A DNA stretch of 64,000 nt from Aggregicoccus sp. 17bor-14 (GTDB taxonomy: Bacteria; Myxococcota; Myxococcia; Myxococcales; Myxococcaceae). Location of the stretch: positions 1 to 64,000 of the forward strand of contig NZ_VJZZ01000015.1 of the NCBI RefSeq assembly GCF_009659535.1, in the 5' to 3' direction. The position numbers and the translations under genes were made by a program. Within the stretch, counting starts at the first letter, position 1. Each line of letters starts with the position of its first letter. This document shows, in pieces, positions 44,372-53,567 of this stretch. The notes below the pieces were generated by a model that saw only the letters and a program-made list of their open reading frames with translations, made no database searches and was not told the origin of the DNA.

Positions 44372-45348
44372 GCGGGCCCCTGGTGCAGGTGAAGGACCTG
44401 CGCACCCACTTCCCCGTGCGCGGCGGGGTGCTCGGGCGCGTGCGCGGCACGGTGCGGGCCGTGGACGGGGTGAGCTTCGAGGTGGCGCGCGGCGAGACGC
44501 TGGGGCTGGTGGGCGAGAGCGGCTGCGGCAAGAGCACACTGGGCCGCAGCCTGCTGCGGCTCGTCGAGCCCACCTCGGGCTCGGTGCGCTTCGACGGCCA
44601 GGAGCTGGTGGGGATGCCTGCGCGCGAGCTGCGCGCGCTGCGCCGGCGCATGCAGCTCGTCTTCCAGGACCCCTACGCGAGCCTCAACCCGCGCCTCACG
44701 GTGCGCGAGATCGTCGGCGAGCCCTTCGCCATCCACGGGCTCGCGCGCGGGGCCGAGCGCGAGCGGCAGGTGCTCTCGCTGCTCGCGCTGATGGGCCTGC
44801 CGCGCGACGCGATGGACCGCTTCCCGCACGAGTTCAGCGGCGGGCAGCGCCAGCGCATCGGCATCGCGCGCAGCCTCGCGGTGCGCCCGGACCTGGTGGT
44901 GGCGGACGAGCCGATCAGCGCGCTGGACGTCTCCATCCAGGCGCAGATCGTGAACCTGCTGGTGGACCTGCAGCGCGAGCTGGGGCTCACCTACGTGTTC
45001 ATCGCGCACGACCTGAAGATCGTGGAGTACATCTCCACGCGCGTGGCCGTGATGTACCTGGGGAAGATCGTGGAGCTGGCGGGCGCGGAAGACCTCTACC
45101 GCCGCCCCCGCCACCCCTACACGCAGGCGCTGCTCTCGGCGGTGCCCGAGGTGGACCCCGCGCTGCGCAAGGAGCGCCTCCTGCTGCAGGGAGACGTGCC
45201 CTCGCCGCTCGCGCCGCCGCCGGGCTGCGCCTTCCACCCGCGCTGTCCCTACGCCTTCGAGCGCTGCCGCCGCGAGGTGCCCCCGCTCTACGACGTGGGC
45301 GGCGGGCACGTGGCGGCCTGCCACCTCAACGATCCCGCTACCTCGTGA
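44368..45348 (+). CDS. oligopeptide/dipeptide ABC transporter ATPase, OppF-type
   Basis: A 326-residue ABC ATPase with Walker [12 protein letters not shown], signature [16 protein letters not shown], Walker [17 protein letters not shown] and the C-terminal cysteine-rich [15 protein letters not shown]. OppD and OppF form the asymmetric ATPase pair of peptide importers (or occasionally exporters). The ATG at 44368 overlaps the oppD stop. The operon continues within eight bases into the DUF2085 gene. Confidence 0.93.
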
Positions 45349-45355
45349 GGCGCAC

Positions 45356-45811
45356 GTGTTCTGGCTGAGTCACCACCGGGCCTCTGAGCGGCACCGCACC
45401 GTGCGGCTGGGCGGCGTGCACGTGTGCGCGCGCTGCCTCGGCACCTATCCGGCGCTGGCGCTGGGGCTCGCGCTGCTCTTCACCCTGCGTGCACCCCTCG
45501 CGTGGCGCTGGGACGTGCCGGGGGTGCTGCTGCTCACGCTGCCCGCCCTGGTGGACTGGAGCGTGGGGCAGCTGCGGCCTGCGTGGGGCGGCAACGTGCA
45601 GCGCGCGCTCACGGGCGTGCTGCTGGGCGCCGCGCTCGCCCGCTCGCTGCACGTGCACCTGCAGCGCCCGCTGCCCCCGGTGCTCCTCGCGCAGGGCGCC
45701 CTGGTGACAGCCGTGGCGCTCCCTGTCATCGTCCTCCGGCTGCGGCGCGTAGACCCAAATGCGGGCCCGGCCGTTGAAGGAATGCAGGACGAGGGCCCGG
45801 ATGGCCCGTGA
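45356..45811 (+). CDS. DUF2085 membrane protein
   Basis: A 151-residue protein with the DUF2085 signature near its start, SHHRASERHRTVRLGGVHVCARCLGTYPAL (His, Cys and CxxC ligands), followed by about four hydrophobic helices. The fixed HH...CARC motif suggests metal binding at the membrane surface. The start is GTG 45356. Its last eleven bases overlap the ECF sigma factor gene, so it may belong to the same transcript. The function is unknown. Confidence 0.8.
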   Translation: MFWLSHHRASERHRTVRLGGVHVCARCLGTYPALALGLALLFTLRAPLAWRWDVPGVLLLTLPALVDWSVGQLRPAWGGNVQRALTGVLLGAALARSLHVHLQRPLPPVLLAQGALVTAVALPVIVLRLRRVDPNAGPAVEGMQDEGPDGP

Positions 45812-46451
45812 CGGGGGTGCGGTGGCAGCGGAGGCCTCAGACGAGCAGCTGATGCTCGCGTTCCGCGCGGGCGACGCGAGGGCGTTCGAGGCCCTCGTGC
45901 GCCGTCATCGCGGGCCCGTCTTCCACTTCATCCTCCGGTTCTCCGGGCAGCGGGCGCGCTCGGAGGACCTGCTGCAGGAGACCTGGCTCAAGGTGGTGCG
46001 CAGCGCCCGGGAGTACGAGCCGCGGGCCAAGTTCACGACCTGGCTCTACACGATCGCAAGGAACCTCTGCGTGGACAGTGCGCGAAAGGAGAGCTACCGG
46101 CAGACGGAGTCGCTCGAGGCGCCGGCCTCCGCGCGCGCAGAGGAGGGGGCGCGTCCGCTGGGCGAGGCGCTGCCGGACGGCGGCGCGAGCCCGGAGCGCG
46201 GCGCCCACGCGGCGCGGCTGCGCCCCCTGCTGGAGCGCGCGCTCGCGCAGCTCCCCGAGGAGCAGCGCGAGGTGTTCGTGCTGCGCGAGTACAGCGGCAT
46301 CGCATTCAAGGAGATCGCCGAGGTGACGGGCGTGTCGGAGAACACCGTGAAGAGCCGCATGCGCTACGCGCTGGAGTCGCTGCGCCGCACGCTCGCGGCC
46401 CTCGGCGTGGACGGCGACCTCGCGGACGGCGAGAGGACGGTGGCCGGATGA
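45801..46451 (+). CDS. ECF-family RNA polymerase sigma factor
   Basis: A 216-residue sigma factor with region 2 (FEALVRRHRGPVFHFILRFSGQRARSEDLLQETWLKV, then the -10 recognising FTTWLYTIARNLCVDSAR) and region 4 (LPEEQREVFVLREYSGIAFKEIAEVTGVSENTVKSRMRYALESLR). A 45-residue linker is Ala/Gly-rich. The ATG at 45801 is preceded by GAGGG. Its stop overlaps the anti-sigma gene by four bases. Genes downstream, including the Tad-like cluster, are candidate targets (inference). Confidence 0.93.
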   Translation: MARDGGAVAAEASDEQLMLAFRAGDARAFEALVRRHRGPVFHFILRFSGQRARSEDLLQETWLKVVRSAREYEPRAKFTTWLYTIARNLCVDSARKESYRQTESLEAPASARAEEGARPLGEALPDGGASPERGAHAARLRPLLERALAQLPEEQREVFVLREYSGIAFKEIAEVTGVSENTVKSRMRYALESLRRTLAALGVDGDLADGERTVAG

Positions 46452-47725
46452 AGCCCCAGTCGCCCCAAGGTCACGAGGACCGGCTGCTGGAGTACGCCTA
46501 CGGGGAGCTGCCGCCCGCCGAGGCGCGCGCCGTGGAGGTGCACCTCGAGGACTGCCCGCGCTGCACCGAGTCCCTGCGGGAGATCCGCGGCGTGCGCACC
46601 GCCATGGCGCCGCTCGCCGAGGAGCCCGTGCCGCACGCGGGGCTGGACTCGCTGCTCGCGTATGCGCAGAGCACCGCGCGCCGCAATGCCGAGCCCTCGC
46701 GTGCCCCGGCGCGCGGCGGGTGGCGCCGGCTCGTGCTCCCGCTCTCCGGTGCGCTCGCCGCGGGCCTCTTCGGCATCGTGGTGGTGCGTCAGCACGAGGC
46801 GCTCGATGCGCGCGGCCCCGAGGCCCTGCGGGAGGTGGTCTCCGCTCGGGCCGAGCCGCAGGCCTCCGGTGTGGAGCAGCCTCCGCCTGCGCCTTCGCCC
46901 ATGCTCGGCGAGGCGCAGGAGCAGGAGCAGAAGGCTGCGGACTCGGCCGGTGCGCCCCTGCGTGCCGAGGAGCAGCGCCGCGCGAAGGTCGCGGCGGACG
47001 AGCGTTCGCGCGCCGAGCGGGGCGTGCTCGCCCAGCGCAGCGCCGCGAAGAAGGCCGCGCCCGCGTCTGCGGAGGCTCCGGCGGAGCTTTCCGGCGCACT
47101 CGCCGACAAGGAGGACGAGGCAGCTGCCGGCGCGGCGGCCAACGCCGCTGCGGCGGGGGTCGCGCAGGCAGAGCCCGCTCGCCCCCAGGGGGCGCGCGCC
47201 GGGGCTTCCGGCGTGGACACGTTCAGCGCCCACTCGACCGGGACCGGTTCGTACGGAGCCGCTGCGTCCTCCGCGCCCGCCTCGCCGCCGCCCGCGCAGG
47301 TGGCGGCCGCTCCCTCGAAGGCGGCGCGGAGCGCTCCCGCGGCCTCGAAGGCGGAGGCAGCGCCGGCAGCGGCGGCGCCCTCTGCGGCGCCGTCCAAGGA
47401 CGAGCAGCGCGCCGCCAACCTCGGGTATGCGAACGCGCCCGGGGCGCAGACCGCCACGCTCTCGCGCGAGGCGGATGCGGCGCGCAGGGCAGGGGACCGC
47501 AGCGGCGAGGCCGCGCTGCTGCGCGAGGCCCTCGGCGGGGCGCCGGCTCGCGAGCGCCCCGCGCTGCTGCGGCGGCTGTGCGAGGCCGAGGCGGCACGCG
47601 GCCAGGCTGTGGCCGCGCGCGAGGCCTGCCGCGCCGTGCTTGCCGAGAGCCCGGGGTCGGCCGAGGCCCGCGCGGCCCAGGCCGTCCTCGAACGGCTCGA
47701 CCGCACTTCCGTTCCGGCTCAATAA
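46448..47725 (+). CDS. zinc-finger anti-sigma factor with long periplasmic Ala-rich region
   Basis: A 425-residue protein. Residues 1-60 hold a ZAS-type zinc finger (VEVHLEDCPRCTES, Hx3CxxC) that binds the cognate sigma factor. A membrane helix lies near 96-115 (LVLPLSGALAAGLFGIVVV). The long C-terminal part (about 300 residues) is outside the cytoplasm, Ala/Glu/Gln-rich and disordered-looking up to about residue 320. It ends with helical TPR-like pairs (AALLREALGGAPARERPALLRRL). ECF/anti-sigma pairs of this kind respond to envelope signals. It is co-translated with the sigma factor. Confidence 0.9.
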   Translation: MKPQSPQGHEDRLLEYAYGELPPAEARAVEVHLEDCPRCTESLREIRGVRTAMAPLAEEPVPHAGLDSLLAYAQSTARRNAEPSRAPARGGWRRLVLPLSGALAAGLFGIVVVRQHEALDARGPEALREVVSARAEPQASGVEQPPPAPSPMLGEAQEQEQKAADSAGAPLRAEEQRRAKVAADERSRAERGVLAQRSAAKKAAPASAEAPAELSGALADKEDEAAAGAAANAAAAGVAQAEPARPQGARAGASGVDTFSAHSTGTGSYGAAASSAPASPPPAQVAAAPSKAARSAPAASKAEAAPAAAAPSAAPSKDEQRAANLGYANAPGAQTATLSREADAARRAGDRSGEAALLREALGGAPARERPALLRRLCEAEAARGQAVAAREACRAVLAESPGSAEARAAQAVLERLDRTSVPAQ

Positions 47726-47800
47726 GAGCGCAACTGGCGGAATCGGACGTGGGTGGGTCGGCCACCTGACCGATGGGCGCCCCGGTGTGACTCCGGGACA

Positions 47801-48778
47801 ATGCTCCGCATGGGGATGAGCCGCGCGGGTGCACAGCGAGGGCAGGTGGCCGTGGAGGCCGCCCTCGTGCTGCCGCTGATGACCTTCATGGTGCTGGGGA
47901 TCATCCAGCTCACCATGATGCAGCACGCCAAGCTGATGACCGAGTACGCGGCGTACCAGGCGGCGCGCGCGGGCATCGTGTGGAACGGCAACAACGAGCG
48001 CATGCACGACGCCGCCGTCGTGGCGCTGCTGCCCACGCTCGGGCGCACGGACGACGTGTTCGAGCTGGGCAAGACCTGGGCGCTGCACAAGGGCTGGGAC
48101 CTCGCCATGCGCCAGCTGCAGATGGGCAAGGGCAAGGTCATCGATCCGGCGGCCTTCAACGGCTCGAACCTCTTCGGCTTCATCCGCGTGGACACCATCC
48201 GGCCCTCGCTCTGGGATCCCATCGGCAGCATCTGGAAGCTGCGCGCGGGCGCGAACTGGAAGGAGCTGGACTTCGACGGGGCGGACACCTACCCGGAGAT
48301 CCCGGGCTTCGAGGACAAGATCCGCAAGTTCTTCAACCTCCCGGAGCCGGACTCCTCCGAGGTCCAGTACCGCAAGGCCACGCTGCTGCAGATCCGCCTG
48401 CGCTACTGGTACGAGCTCACGGTGCCCTTCGCCAACTGGGTGATCTTCACCGCCTGGTTCGCGTCCAACTCGGACGTCGCGCTCTCGGGCGGCATCGACA
48501 AGCCCACGGTGGAGCCGGGCGCGAACATGACGGCGGACGGCAACCTCGAGCCGCTCGGCAGCAAGGGCAAGGGCATCGCGCACAACCAGGGCTACGACTC
48601 GGTGTACCCCACCGAGATGGTCGTGCTGTGGCGGCTCTCGCAGGGCACCGTGCCGCTGCTCTCGCGCGTGGTGGGCAAGAAGTACTTCATCCCGCTCACC
48701 GCCACGCAGTCGATGCGCATGCAGTCCAACTTCCACAAGAAGTGGATCATGCACATCAACCCGGACTGGAACCTCTAG
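47801..48778 (+). CDS. TadE-type pseudopilin with large extracellular domain
   Basis: A 325-residue protein. The start, MLRMGMSRAGAQRG then QVAVEAALVLPLMTFMVLG, is a class IVb-like leader with Gly14 and Glu19 (position +5), and a hydrophobic stem. The remaining 290 residues are a soluble domain, far larger than in a normal TadE (about 150). Three ATGs compete (47801, 47810, 47816); the first is given. It starts a closely spaced run of seven genes. It resembles the large pseudopilins of Tad-like Kil apparatus in Myxococcus, by memory and not by alignment. Confidence 0.8.
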   Translation: MLRMGMSRAGAQRGQVAVEAALVLPLMTFMVLGIIQLTMMQHAKLMTEYAAYQAARAGIVWNGNNERMHDAAVVALLPTLGRTDDVFELGKTWALHKGWDLAMRQLQMGKGKVIDPAAFNGSNLFGFIRVDTIRPSLWDPIGSIWKLRAGANWKELDFDGADTYPEIPGFEDKIRKFFNLPEPDSSEVQYRKATLLQIRLRYWYELTVPFANWVIFTAWFASNSDVALSGGIDKPTVEPGANMTADGNLEPLGSKGKGIAHNQGYDSVYPTEMVVLWRLSQGTVPLLSRVVGKKYFIPLTATQSMRMQSNFHKKWIMHINPDWNL

Positions 48779-48786
48779 GAGCCCGC

Positions 48787-50811
48787 ATGCTCACCCGCTC
48801 CATCCGCAACGGCATGCGCCGCCAGGAGGGCCAGGCGCTCGTGATGGCCTGCCTGCTGATGCTGGTGCTCGCCATCGCCGTGCTGACCACGGTGAACATC
48901 GGCCACAACGTGAGCGAGCGCATCCGCCTGCAGAACACGGCGGACTCCGCTGCGTACTCCATGGCCGCCATGGAGGCGCGCGCCTTCAACTTCTACGCGT
49001 ACGCGAACCGCACCCAGGTCTCGCACTACGTGTCCGCGATGATGTGGCAGTCGCTGCTCAGCCTCATCTACTTCGCGGAGGCCTTCTTCACGGACATGTA
49101 CGGGTTCATGCGGACCCTCAGCCCGTGCGGAGGCAAGGGGAGCCTCTTCTGGAAGGTGGCCTGCAAGCTGCTCGAGGCCATTCCCGTCATCGGGGAGATC
49201 ATCATCGCGATCGAGGAGGTCATCGACGTCTTCCGAACCGTGCTGGTGGGCTTCCAGGACATCGTGAAGGGGCTCAACCCGGACAAGATCATCGGCAAGT
49301 ACGTCATCCCTGCGCACCGCACGCTCAACTCGGCGATGTTCTTCGCGTCGCAGGGGGTGATGTACTCGACCTCCACGCACATCCTGCAGACGGTGGACAG
49401 CCTCATTGCGCAGAACGACCCGGACCTGGACCCCAAGTTCTCCCAGGCGCTCTCGGGGCTCGCGAGCCAGTGCCTCTTCAACCGGGCGCACTTCGAGGAA
49501 GCCGGCGGCAGGCCCCTGGACCTCAAGCCCAAGAACCCCTTCAAGCCGCTGGACCCCAACGCCTACCAGGGCAACGACGACCGCACGGCGCGCGCCAAGC
49601 GGGTCATGGGCAACATCACCAACGCGAGCCGCTACCCCTGCGACTCCGAGGGCGGCGTGTGCCCCGAGGGCTTCGTCACCAGCCGCCAGCTCGGCGACCT
49701 GCTGCCGCTGCCGGACTCGCTCAAGGTCATCAAGAGCTTCCTCAACGGCTGCAGCGACACGTGGTGCAAGATGGGGCAGACGCGCTTCCTCACGCGCAAC
49801 AACCCCAACGCGGACAAGGTGAGGAAGAGCAACAACTTCATCCGCGAGTGGAAGGACGGCCCCACCGTCCCCATGGGCATGCTGGCCCAGGGCGACAACA
49901 TGGGCTCGGACGACATCTACTGGCTCAACATCGGCCCGGACAAGTTCGGCCTCGGCCCCATCAGCGTGGACAACCCCTTCTCGTGCGGCAAGAACGACAA
50001 CCCCAACGAGTGCTGGGGCGATCCGCGCAAGGGGCTGGGCAACTCGAAGACCGAGTACACGCCCTACCGCAGCACGATGAAGACCAGCATCTGGGCGATG
50101 AACGAGTTCGAGAAGTCGCCGAGCAACGGCGGCGTGCACTGGCGCGTGAACTACGCCCAGAACTCGGAGGGCTGGGCCTGGCACCAGTCACCCAAGGGGC
50201 CCGAGAAGGACGTCGGGGTGAACGAGTCGAAGATCTCGCTCGCGCCGAAGGTGGAGATCTCCGTCTTCAGCGCCTTCGTGCGGCCGGTGGGTGACGGCAA
50301 CCACCCGTGGAAGGGCATCGTCCCGTTCATGCATTTCGAGCCGATGGACTTCAGCAACGACAACTGCAGCCCCAGCGGCAAGCCCAACGACAAGCTCGCC
50401 GTGAGCCGCCACCGCGACTTCAACCAGCCCTCCACCTGGGTGGCCCTGAGCAAGAGCACCGCGCAGCTGCGCAACGAGAAGGACCCTTCGGCGGGCAACA
50501 ACGTGCCGGCGCTGCTCAACGACCAGGGCACGCTGAAGTACAGCTTCGGCGGCTCGGGCGGCCAGACGCTGGTGATGGAGAACAACCGCAAGGGCTTCCT
50601 CGGCTACAGCAGCCCCTTCGTCATCGCGCGCGGGCAGACCTACTACCACCGGCCGGGCAACTGGGCGGAGCAGCCCAACTTCTTCAACCCGTACTGGCGC
50701 CCGCGCCTCGCCTCCGTCTACCAGGGCCTGGATCAGCTGCCCCTGCTGGACAAGGTGAAGGGCTTCCTCGGGCCCGCCAACGTGGCGCTGCCGAAGATCG
50801 TGACGCACTGA
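48787..50811 (+). CDS. very large TadG-like pseudopilin-related protein
   Basis: A 674-residue protein with an N-terminal Tad-type segment (RRQEGQALVMACLLMLVLAIAVLTTVNIG), the TadE/TadG-like putative pilin-assembly motif, followed by NTADSAAYSMAAMEARAFNFYAYANR and a long soluble domain of more than 600 residues. That domain is rich in Asn, Asp, Lys and Trp and has several Cys. The +5 position after the Gly is Met, not Glu, so normal prepilin processing is doubtful. It starts eight bases after the previous gene and has an unusual composition for the region (Asn-rich). It may be the tip or effector-presenting unit. Confidence 0.8.
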   Translation: MLTRSIRNGMRRQEGQALVMACLLMLVLAIAVLTTVNIGHNVSERIRLQNTADSAAYSMAAMEARAFNFYAYANRTQVSHYVSAMMWQSLLSLIYFAEAFFTDMYGFMRTLSPCGGKGSLFWKVACKLLEAIPVIGEIIIAIEEVIDVFRTVLVGFQDIVKGLNPDKIIGKYVIPAHRTLNSAMFFASQGVMYSTSTHILQTVDSLIAQNDPDLDPKFSQALSGLASQCLFNRAHFEEAGGRPLDLKPKNPFKPLDPNAYQGNDDRTARAKRVMGNITNASRYPCDSEGGVCPEGFVTSRQLGDLLPLPDSLKVIKSFLNGCSDTWCKMGQTRFLTRNNPNADKVRKSNNFIREWKDGPTVPMGMLAQGDNMGSDDIYWLNIGPDKFGLGPISVDNPFSCGKNDNPNECWGDPRKGLGNSKTEYTPYRSTMKTSIWAMNEFEKSPSNGGVHWRVNYAQNSEGWAWHQSPKGPEKDVGVNESKISLAPKVEISVFSAFVRPVGDGNHPWKGIVPFMHFEPMDFSNDNCSPSGKPNDKLAVSRHRDFNQPSTWVALSKSTAQLRNEKDPSAGNNVPALLNDQGTLKYSFGGSGGQTLVMENNRKGFLGYSSPFVIARGQTYYHRPGNWAEQPNFFNPYWRPRLASVYQGLDQLPLLDKVKGFLGPANVALPKIVTH

Positions 50812-50822
50812 GAGGGCCGCCG

Positions 50823-52061
50823 ATGCGATCGAACCCCGCCCGAAGCCTGCGCTCGCGCCGCGGCGCCGCCACCGTCGAGTTCGCGCTCGTGGTGCCGCTG
50901 CTCGTGGTCGTCCTGCTCTTCAGCATGTACCTGACCGAGCTGGTGCGCGCGAAGCTCAAGATGCACGAGGCCGCGCGCCACGCGGCCTGGGAGATGACGA
51001 GCTATCCCTTGAGCGACTTCGCCACCGGGGACCACGACAAGGCGTGGACGGAGGCGCACGACAAGGTCCACGAGGACGCCGTGAACCGCTTCGGCGACAT
51101 GGACTCGGTGGAGGTGGACCTGCAGCCCAGCTTCATCGCGGACGTGAGCAACCTGCAGGTGACCATCGAGAAGAGCGAGATCCCCTTCATCGAGGCGGGG
51201 CTGGTGCTGGGCAATGACCCCGAGGGCGGCTGGGCCAGTGACGTGCTCGGCGCCGTGAACGGCGGCGCCAATTACCTGCTGGGCTTCTGGGGCTTCAACA
51301 AGGAGGGAATGGTCACCTCCCGCGTGAGGATGGACTTCAACAACCGGCTCCTGCCGCGCCACTACCTGGACGAGGGCGAGAGCGGCCTCTTCACCACGGA
51401 CTTCACCGGCGGCCACGACCTGACCACGCTCACGCTCAACAGCCACCTCTCGCTCTACGCGGACTCGTGGGCCATGGCGGACGGCAAGGATGCCGTGGTG
51501 CGCTCGCGGCGCGCCGGCGCCCACCGCGACGGCGACCTGAGCAAGCCGCACGGCCTGTACAAGCAGGTGAGCCGCATGACCTTCCTGGGCCTGCGCGACA
51601 AGCTCAACAACGTGGGCATCGGGCAGGTGCTCGACTACATGGGCAAGGCGCTGCCCAACCCGCTGGGCACCTTCGTCATCGCGCGCAACTACGGTCCGCA
51701 GAACGCGGCCGACGCGCCGGACTGCGCCGGCATCCCGGGCTACCCCGGCTACGCGAACAACCCTTCGCAGGACGCGCGCGGCGGCCTGCAGAGCTTCTAC
51801 CGCAAGGGCAAGTACGAGAACCTGGACGGCGACGACGTGTACCGTCCCCGCTGCTTCGACACCGCGCCCTTCCGCGACCGCATGGACTACAACAACAAGG
51901 GCTCGGACGGCCGCGACCTCAATGGCTACATGGCCATGTTCAAGTCGCGCGGGGAGTACTTCCTCGGGTGCAAGAACGCGCAGGCCGAGGACCCCTCCGA
52001 GCTCAACAGCAAGGAGGCCACCACGGCGGACGAGAACACCTCGGTGGTGAACTGTGAGTAG
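50823..52061 (+). CDS. TadE-type pseudopilin with large extracellular domain
   Basis: A 412-residue protein with a textbook class IVb leader: RRG then AATVEFALVVPLLVVVLLFSMYL (Gly14, Glu19, +5) and the post-TM motif AKLKMHEAARHAAWEMTSY. The following 370 residues are soluble, with no domain I recognise, and contain four Cys. It starts 12 bases after the TadG-like gene and overlaps the next gene by eight bases. It most likely forms a minor pilin with the two previous proteins. Confidence 0.85.
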   Translation: MRSNPARSLRSRRGAATVEFALVVPLLVVVLLFSMYLTELVRAKLKMHEAARHAAWEMTSYPLSDFATGDHDKAWTEAHDKVHEDAVNRFGDMDSVEVDLQPSFIADVSNLQVTIEKSEIPFIEAGLVLGNDPEGGWASDVLGAVNGGANYLLGFWGFNKEGMVTSRVRMDFNNRLLPRHYLDEGESGLFTTDFTGGHDLTTLTLNSHLSLYADSWAMADGKDAVVRSRRAGAHRDGDLSKPHGLYKQVSRMTFLGLRDKLNNVGIGQVLDYMGKALPNPLGTFVIARNYGPQNAADAPDCAGIPGYPGYANNPSQDARGGLQSFYRKGKYENLDGDDVYRPRCFDTAPFRDRMDYNNKGSDGRDLNGYMAMFKSRGEYFLGCKNAQAEDPSELNSKEATTADENTSVVNCE

Positions 52062-52809
52062 GGCGCTCGTTTTCATGGCGGCGCTGCTCCTCGCGGGACT
52101 CGCGCGCGCCGAGCAGCAGCTGCCCGTGTACCCGGGCGTGGTGCACACCCGCATCGGCAACGACCTGGTCATCGGCGGCGAGTTCTACCGGCTCGCGTAC
52201 TTCACCACGACGGACCCGATGGAGCAGGTGGCGCGCTACTTCGAGAAGCAGTGGAAGGAGCAGGGCTACCCCACGGTGGTGGACGGGGACCTGCACGAGG
52301 AGGCGGTGGTCTCCGCGCTCTACACGCGCGAGGGGCTGCAGCGCGGCGTGGTGCTGCGCCGCCACGACGGCAAGACGCTGGGCTTCACGGTGCTGCGCGA
52401 CCTGTGGGAGCGTCCGCCCGCCTCCGCCACGCCGGGCCTGGTGAAGCTGGAGGGCGCGATGTACAGCGCGGACGTGGGCAGCCGGGACGCGGACGGCGAC
52501 TCGCAGCACCGCACCTCGCTCATCGAGCAGTCGCTCGCGAGCGTGCAGAAGGAGCTGGAGGCGAAGCTCGCGAGCGCGGGCTTCAGGCGCACGCGCGAGA
52601 CGCGCCAGCAGGTGGACGGCCGGCCCCAGCTCACGCTGGAGTTCGCCTCCGGCGCGCAGCAGGTGGTGGCGAGCCTCACCGAGATGGAGCCGCAGCTCAC
52701 CGCGGTGGTGCAGATGTCGGTGGGCTCGGACCGCCTGGACGGCGTCTCCAACGACGCGGCCGTGCGCGCGGGCAAGGCGAAGCGCGAGGAGAAGGGGGCC
52801 CAGCGATGA
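52054..52809 (+). CDS. exported protein of unknown function
   Basis: A 251-residue protein with a signal peptide (ALVFMAALLLAGLARA) and a soluble domain that begins EQQLPVYPGVVHTRIGNDLVIGGEFYRLAYFTT. The pattern VYPG...Y.T.D. resembles periplasmic helper proteins that act with pilus-like machines, but I cannot name a family. It begins with GTG 52054, eight bases inside the TadE gene, and overlaps the following gene by four bases, so it is tightly bound to the Tad operon. Confidence 0.75.
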   Translation: MSRALVFMAALLLAGLARAEQQLPVYPGVVHTRIGNDLVIGGEFYRLAYFTTTDPMEQVARYFEKQWKEQGYPTVVDGDLHEEAVVSALYTREGLQRGVVLRRHDGKTLGFTVLRDLWERPPASATPGLVKLEGAMYSADVGSRDADGDSQHRTSLIEQSLASVQKELEAKLASAGFRRTRETRQQVDGRPQLTLEFASGAQQVVASLTEMEPQLTAVVQMSVGSDRLDGVSNDAAVRAGKAKREEKGAQR

Positions 52810-53567
52810 GGGCCCTGGTCCTCGGAGTGCTGCTCGCGGCGCTGCCTGCGCGCGCGCAGACGCCCCCGGCCGTGCGCACGCTGGTGGAGCACATGGCGCG
52901 CGGCATCCGCAAGACCCAGGTGGGCGACTGGGTCACCTACAAGCTGGATGGCGGCGGCAAGCGCGTGCACTACTGGCGGCTCGCGGCGGTGTCCGCGGAG
53001 AAGGACCGGCTGGGCCGCGACGCGCTGTGGATCGAGGTCGACATGGGCACCCACCCCGGCATGGCGGCGCCGCTCGCGCAGATGAAGATGCTGGTGGCGA
53101 AAGACGTGGGCCTCAGCGCGCAGGGCATCACGCGGCTCATCGTGGCCACCGGCTTCGACCGGCCGCAGGAGTACTCGCCCGAGGCGCTCGCAGCGGCGCT
53201 GCGCAAGGAACCGTCAACGGCCGCGCCCGCGCCGCCGGGGCCCGGGCAGGGGCCGCGCCCTGCCATCCAGGCCGGTCGCGAGGTACAGCTGATGACCCTG
53301 GCTGGCACCGTGCCGGCGGTGCCGCTGGAGATGCGCTACCGCAACACGGTGGTGAAGCGCCTGTGGTTCAGCCGCGAGATCCCGGTGCTGCAGATCGCGA
53401 AGATCGAGATCCCGGGCATCGGCCAGGCGATGGAGGTGCGCGACTTCGGCGTGGACGCGAAGCCGCTGATGCAGATTCCGCCACCGGATGCGCCGAAGGT
53501 GAGGCTCGAGTACCTGGACGAGGCCTTCGCGAAGCTGCCGCAGCTGCCGGAAGGGGAGGGCGAGTGA
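52806..53567 (+). CDS. exported protein of unknown function
   Basis: A 253-residue protein with a signal peptide (LVLGVLLAALPARA). The mature part starts QTPPAVRTLVEHMARGIRKTQVGDWVTYKLDGGGKRVHYWRLAAVS and contains a Pro/Ala-rich linker near residues 135-155. The two halves look beta-rich. No family is recognised. It is co-translated with the preceding exported protein (ATGA overlap) and with the Flp-type pilin gene downstream (one-base overlap). Confidence 0.72.
   Translation: MRALVLGVLLAALPARAQTPPAVRTLVEHMARGIRKTQVGDWVTYKLDGGGKRVHYWRLAAVSAEKDRLGRDALWIEVDMGTHPGMAAPLAQMKMLVAKDVGLSAQGITRLIVATGFDRPQEYSPEALAAALRKEPSTAAPAPPGPGQGPRPAIQAGREVQLMTLAGTVPAVPLEMRYRNTVVKRLWFSREIPVLQIAKIEIPGIGQAMEVRDFGVDAKPLMQIPPPDAPKVRLEYLDEAFAKLPQLPEGEGE

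Noticed and set aside
47726-47800. ECF-type promoter (GGAAT...TCGG) upstream of the first TadE gene
   Set aside because: The GGAAT-like element and the TCGG are only about 14 bases apart, short of the usual 16-17. Without knowing the sigma specificity the match is not supported.
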